Positions 14,097-17,937 of a stretch of 17,937 nt of DNA are shown piece by piece; positions within the stretch are counted from its first letter, which is position 1; each line of letters begins with the position of its first letter. A program made the position numbers and the translations under genes. The notes under the pieces were generated by a model. The model was given only the letters and a program-made list of their open reading frames with translations, was not told where the DNA came from and did not search any database. Source of the DNA: Clostridia bacterium (GTDB taxonomy: Bacteria; Bacillota; Clostridia; Christensenellales; CAG-314); the NCBI GenBank assembly GCA_900769665.1, contig CAAGHL010000066.1:1-17937 (forward strand), given 5' to 3'.

Positions 14097-15959
14097 TTAT
14101 GACTTTCTTGTAGACAGATACACAATCAATATCTGCACATCGGCAGGGCTAACTCCGCTGATTCGCCCGGCTTGACCTAGGTTGGCGGGACGGATTTTGT
14201 CCAACTTTTGGCGGGCTTCGATACGCAAACCGTCGATTGCCATGTAGTCGATGTCGGGCGGTAGTAGCCTGTTTTCCAACTTGCGCGCCTGCTCGATGGA
14301 CTCGCGCTCCTTGTCGATATATCCGCGGTACTTGCACTCGATTTCCAACTCGCCAAGCACGTCGTCGTCGATGTCGACAAAGTACCCCAGTGTGCGCAAA
14401 TCCTTGGCTTTTATCCCGGGGCGGCGCATCATTTCGTCCAACGTCATGCCTGCGCCCGTCACAACTTCGCCCTTTTCCTCAAACAAGCTACTGTACGCTT
14501 TCGGCGATACTATTGTCGAAAGTGTCGCATTGCAAGCCTCCAACTGTTGCTTTTTGCGCAAGTACCTGTTGAATCTCTCGTCTGAAACAAGCCCTATCTC
14601 GCGCCCGATTTCCGTCAGTCGCAAGTCGGCGTTATCCTGTCGCAAAACAAGTCTATACTCGGCACGGCTAGTCATCATGCGGTACGGCTCTTCCGTTTCC
14701 TTGGTAGTGATGTCGTCCACAAGCACGCCGATGTAGCTGTTGTCGCGCGGAAACGTGACCGGCGGCTTGCCATGCACGTAACGCTCGGCATTGATACCTG
14801 CAACAAGTCCTTGCGCTGCGGCTTCCTCGTATCCGCTTGTGCCGTTGATTTGCCCGGCAAAAAACAGTCCTTCGATTTTCTTCGACATCAAGGTTGCGTT
14901 TAGCTCCGTTGCGTCGATGCAGTCGTACTCGATTGCGTAGGCGTCGCGCATGATGTCGACGTTTTCCAGTCCCTCGATACTGCGGCAAATTTGCTCCTGC
15001 ACCGCCGACGGCATGGACGTGGACGCCCCTTGCACGTAAAACTCGCAAGTATCTTCCGACTCCGGTTCCAAAAATATTTGGTGACGTTCCTTGTCGGCAA
15101 AACGCACGATTTTCGTTTCCAAACTGGGGCAATAGCGCGGTCCCACGCCGCTGATACTACCGTTGTACACGGGGCAAAGATCCTTGTTGTCCAGCACAAT
15201 TTGCTTTGTTTCCGCCGTGGTGTAGGTCAGGTAGCAACTGCGCTTGGTGGCAGGGATGGCGTCATCGAGGTAGGAAAACGGCTCGGTATCCTCTTCGCCG
15301 CACTGCTCCACCGTTTTTGAAAGGTCGATACTTTCCAATCTAACGCGCGCAGGCGTGCCTGTCTTGAAGCGGCGCACCGTAAATCCGAGCTTGACAAGGC
15401 TGTCGGTGAGGTGTTCGGCGTTGGCAAAGCCGTTGGGTCCGCTGTTTTTTACGCAAGCGCCGACAATCGTGCGACTGTTGAGGTACACTCCGCAACACAA
15501 CACCACCGCTTTGGCAGTATAGGTCAGCGCAACCGCAGTCGTGACGGAAAACGTGCCGTCGGCGTTGACGGAAACATCCGTTGCTTCACCTTGGCGCAAA
15601 AACAGGTTGGGGGTATGCTCCACCGTTTGTTTCATCGCCGTGTGGTACTTGTTTTTGTCCACTTGGGCGCGCGGAGAATACACCGCAGGTCCCTTGCCGC
15701 GGTTGAGCATGCGCATTTGCAGCAGGCTTTTGTCGGCATTGACCGCCATTTCGCCGCCGAGCGCATCGATTTCCTTGACGATTTGTCCCTTTGCCGTACC
15801 GCCGACCGACGGATTGCACGCCAAAAACGCCACCGTATCCAAATTTGTGGCTAGCATCAACGTTTTGCACCCCAGCCGAGCCGTCGCAAGAGAGGCTTCG
15901 CACCCGGCATGTCCTGCGCCGACAACTATTACGTCATATTGTTTGCTTTGTAGTTCCAT
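14097..15959 (-). CDS. mnmG: tRNA uridine-5-carboxymethylaminomethyl modification enzyme MnmG
   Basis: MnmG (GidA) is the FAD- and NADH-using partner of MnmE. Together they modify the C5 position of wobble uridine in several tRNAs. At 620 residues it is full length. The FAD-binding loop GAGHAG is at residues 14-19, followed by the conserved NPSVGGTAKG and NRGKGPAV blocks; GLFFAGQINGTSGYEEAAAQ lies in the C-terminal half of the FAD fold, and the C-terminal helical domain with YRGYIDKE is present. AAGGA lies about 8 bases before the ATG. It follows mnmE on the same strand after a 290-base gap, which is longer than usual and holds no supportable gene. Confidence 0.97.
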   Translation of the reverse strand: MELQSKQYDVIVVGAGHAGCEASLATARLGCKTLMLATNLDTVAFLACNPSVGGTAKGQIVKEIDALGGEMAVNADKSLLQMRMLNRGKGPAVYSPRAQVDKNKYHTAMKQTVEHTPNLFLRQGEATDVSVNADGTFSVTTAVALTYTAKAVVLCCGVYLNSRTIVGACVKNSGPNGFANAEHLTDSLVKLGFTVRRFKTGTPARVRLESIDLSKTVEQCGEEDTEPFSYLDDAIPATKRSCYLTYTTAETKQIVLDNKDLCPVYNGSISGVGPRYCPSLETKIVRFADKERHQIFLEPESEDTCEFYVQGASTSMPSAVQEQICRSIEGLENVDIMRDAYAIEYDCIDATELNATLMSKKIEGLFFAGQINGTSGYEEAAAQGLVAGINAERYVHGKPPVTFPRDNSYIGVLVDDITTKETEEPYRMMTSRAEYRLVLRQDNADLRLTEIGREIGLVSDERFNRYLRKKQQLEACNATLSTIVSPKAYSSLFEEKGEVVTGAGMTLDEMMRRPGIKAKDLRTLGYFVDIDDDVLGELEIECKYRGYIDKERESIEQARKLENRLLPPDIDYMAIDGLRIEARQKLDKIRPANLGQAGRISGVSPADVQILIVYLSTRKS

Positions 15960-16249
15960 TTTGTTTTCCTTGCGTATTTTAATACGTATTTTGACTTGTT
16001 AGATTTAGCGTCAGTTATTACCAACCAAGAAACGCCGATGATTTTGCTACCGCAATTTCCGCCGCAACGTGCAGAGTTTTGATTTAGCACAAAATGACAC
16101 ACACGATTTTACAAAGTGACACTTTTGCGCTTTTAATTAGCGATAATATACAGTTAAAGTGGCGTAAGCGTGCGTTATTACACATCAGTAAAAAAACACG
16201 TTTGCACAATTCAACTTCATTGTCACGTTGCGTTCGGCACAATTATGCT

Positions 16250-17548
16250 TTACTTGCCGAGGCAAAACTTACTGTATATGCGGTCGATAATGTCTTCGCT
16301 TGCTTGCGTGCCTGTTATTTCGCCCAAGGTTTCCCACGCTTGTTTTGTTGCGGAGATTACGATGTCGAGAGTTGTTGTTTCGGCGGCGGCAAGCGCTTCG
16401 TCGATACGCAAGCGAGCTTGTTTCAAGCAAGACAGGTGACGTTCGTTGGTGACAAGCACGTCTGCGCCTTGTATGTCCCCTGCGCAAAACATATCGTACA
16501 ACGTTTGCTTGACGATTTCCACATCGCCGCTTTTGGCCGAGATCACCAAGCTGTCGTCGCAACAAGGCATTTCGGCAAACAAATCGCATTTGTTAAACAC
16601 GCGGATTTGCGGTTTGACGGTGGGGAATACAGTGCGGTCGGCAGGGTTGTCGGTAACATTGAGCACAACGTCGGCACTGTTGGCGGCGGCAATCGCACGC
16701 TTGATGCCCTCTTGCTCGATGGTATTGTCCGTTTTGCGAATACCGGCGGTATCCACAAAGTTGAATTTGATGTCCTTGTAGCCGACGCTTTCCTTCAGTG
16801 TGTCACGGGTCGTACCGCAAATGTCGGAAACGATCGCCCTATCCTCGTTGAGCAACGCATTAAGCAAACTGCTTTTGCCCACGTTGGGTGCGCCGACGAT
16901 TGCTACATCGATACCGTAACGAGCCACCTTGCCGAGCGTCGACGTGCGGATAAGTTGGTCGAGTTTGTCGCCGATTTCCGCCAACGTATGCTTAATTTGC
17001 GCAATTGTGGGCAGCTCCACGTCCTCTTCGGGGTAGTCCAACGCCACCTCTCCTGCCGAAACCAAGTCCAACAGTTCGTCTTGCAATGCGACGATTTTTT
17101 TGCCGAGCTTGTTTTCCAACAAGTTTGCCCCGGCTTTTGCGGCGGACACCGTTTCCGCCTCGATCATTTCGATTATTCCCTCGGCGTTGGTAAGGTTTTG
17201 TTTTCTGTTGATAAACGCACGCTTGCTAAACTCTCCGTTTTGTGCAGGCACGGCGCCGTTTGCCAAGCACGCCTCGATTACCGCTTGCACCACGGCAAGT
17301 CCTCCGTGACAGTGAAACTCCACCATATCTTCGCCCGTGTAGCTGTGCGGAGCCTTAAACCACACACACATTGCGTGTTCGACGAAATTTGCCGTTTGCA
17401 AATTGCCGACTTTCAGAAAATTCGGCTGCTCGGGCATGGGCGAAAACACCTTTTTTGCCACATCCAATGCGCCGTCGCCGCTCATGCGAACAACGGCAAT
17501 CGCACTCTTGCCCCTTGCGGTAGACAATGCAACGATTGTGTTACTCAT
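16250..17548 (-). CDS. mnmE: tRNA modification GTPase MnmE
   Basis: MnmE is the GTPase half of the MnmEG complex. This 432-residue copy has the N-terminal tetrahydrofolate-binding domain (about 1-118, with GEFSKRAF at 105-112), helical regions, and an inserted G domain. The G domain has P-loop GAPNVGKSS (219-227), GTTRD (245-249), DTAG (266-269) and NKCD (319-322). The invariant C-terminal FCLGK (428-432) supplies the cysteine needed for activity. It is a little shorter than the usual ~450-460 residues, with nothing essential missing. GAGAGG precedes the ATG. The gene order mnmE-mnmG-rsmG is standard, but here it does not follow jag. Confidence 0.97.
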   Translation of the reverse strand: MSNTIVALSTARGKSAIAVVRMSGDGALDVAKKVFSPMPEQPNFLKVGNLQTANFVEHAMCVWFKAPHSYTGEDMVEFHCHGGLAVVQAVIEACLANGAVPAQNGEFSKRAFINRKQNLTNAEGIIEMIEAETVSAAKAGANLLENKLGKKIVALQDELLDLVSAGEVALDYPEEDVELPTIAQIKHTLAEIGDKLDQLIRTSTLGKVARYGIDVAIVGAPNVGKSSLLNALLNEDRAIVSDICGTTRDTLKESVGYKDIKFNFVDTAGIRKTDNTIEQEGIKRAIAAANSADVVLNVTDNPADRTVFPTVKPQIRVFNKCDLFAEMPCCDDSLVISAKSGDVEIVKQTLYDMFCAGDIQGADVLVTNERHLSCLKQARLRIDEALAAAETTTLDIVISATKQAWETLGEITGTQASEDIIDRIYSKFCLGK

Positions 17549-17671
17549 TTTTACCTCTCTTTAGCATGCGCAATACGTTTTACAGTTGCGGTCGTGTCAA
17601 AATTCTCCACAACGGCAACAACCCGACAAATTCAAGTTGATTCCGTCCCCAAAACCGCTTCGTTTTACCAT

Positions 17672-17687
17672 TGTTTCACGTGCGACA
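17672..17687. promoter_or_regulatory. parS-like site
   Basis: TGTTTCACGTGCGACA agrees with the ParB-binding consensus TGTTTCACGTGAAACA at 14 of 16 positions, including the first 11. The two mismatches are in the right half. It lies about 125 bases upstream of mnmE, in an origin-proximal type of gene neighbourhood where parS sites commonly occur. No parA or parB gene is in the window. Confidence 0.45.
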
Positions 17688-17756
17688 AAGGACATATTTT
17701 GCGAAAAATGTAAGCAAAAACATAATACGTAGGGTTAATTTAGCTATCACTAATAA

Positions 17757-17867
17757 TTTTTGCGGTCAATATGGCGGCTAATTATGCGTTAAACTCCCTC
17801 CACGTACCGCAGAGAGTACGAGTTCGGTCGTTTGCCTGTAATTACCTCGCCATCTTGACCGCAAAAA
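17757..17867. repeat. 111 bp palindromic element upstream of mnmE
   Basis: TTTTTGCGGTCAATATGGCG (17757-17776) matches the reverse complement of 17848-17867 at 19 of 20 positions, and the pairing continues weakly through a TAATTA segment. The interior holds a CGTAC/GTACG hairpin (17803-17807/17816-17820). The 3' side ends in A runs on both strands, so it does not look like a terminator. Its nested plan resembles the element at 8081-8378. The remaining 70 bases to the window end show no recognised gene. Confidence 0.75.
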
Positions 17868-17937
17868 CGCTTCGCGCCCTAAAGGCGAGGATTTTTCGAT
17901 GATTTTTGACGAGATTGAGCCTGCGTGGCAGGGGTTC

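Noticed and set aside
17560..17600. mnmE promoter with TTGACA at 17600-17595
   Set aside because: The -35 is perfect, but the hexamer 17 bases downstream (CGTATT) matches the -10 consensus poorly. It is not firm enough to list.

Overview
This window looks like a chromosomal segment of an uncultured, Gram-positive-type gut bacterium, most likely of class Clostridia. The reasons are the Firmicutes-style housekeeping clusters rpmH-rnpA-yidD-yidC-jag and mnmE-mnmG-rsmG, a YidC with a lipoprotein signal, a full-length Jag/KhpB, and a large lipoprotein with carbohydrate-binding-like modules and cysteine-rich repeats. No lineage marker was searched, so the taxonomy is inference. All recognised genes are on the minus strand except an RluA-type pseudouridine synthase near the left end.

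Layout, left to right: (1) 1-1425, a gene-free repeat block with a ~185 bp near-perfect inverted repeat (1-188 / 1070-1253). (2) 1426-2271, RluA-family gene (+). (3) 2485-3159, a one-TM exported protein of unknown function (-), with its own promoter and terminator. (4) 3160-3788, intergenic, with a small repeat copy and a terminator. (5) 3789-6665, a 958-residue multi-module lipoprotein (-) with a long structured leader. (6) ~7070-8530, a second gene-free repeat block, colinear with the first, containing a 130 bp MITE-like element and a 298 bp nested palindrome. (7) 8530-11447, the complete rpmH-rnpA-yidD-yidC-jag operon (-), with a clear promoter and a strong terminator. (8) 11448-12324, a third repeat block. 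(9) 12325-12981, a metallo-beta-lactamase-fold hydrolase; then rsmG (probably leaderless), mnmG and mnmE (-). (10) 17549-17937, a parS-like site and another palindrome.

The housekeeping genes form two functional sets. One makes ribosomal protein L34 and the RNase P protein and inserts membrane proteins (YidC, YidD, with the RNA-binding protein Jag). The other modifies RNA: MnmE and MnmG modify tRNA wobble uridine and RsmG methylates 16S rRNA. In most Firmicutes these sets form one run, jag followed by mnmE. Here they are swapped and separated, and both junctions carry the repeat blocks.

The most unusual content is this non-coding repeat system: two colinear ~1.4 kb gene-free elements with long inverted arms, a third mosaic block, three MITE-like pieces and several nested palindromes. 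I do not recognise it as a named family.
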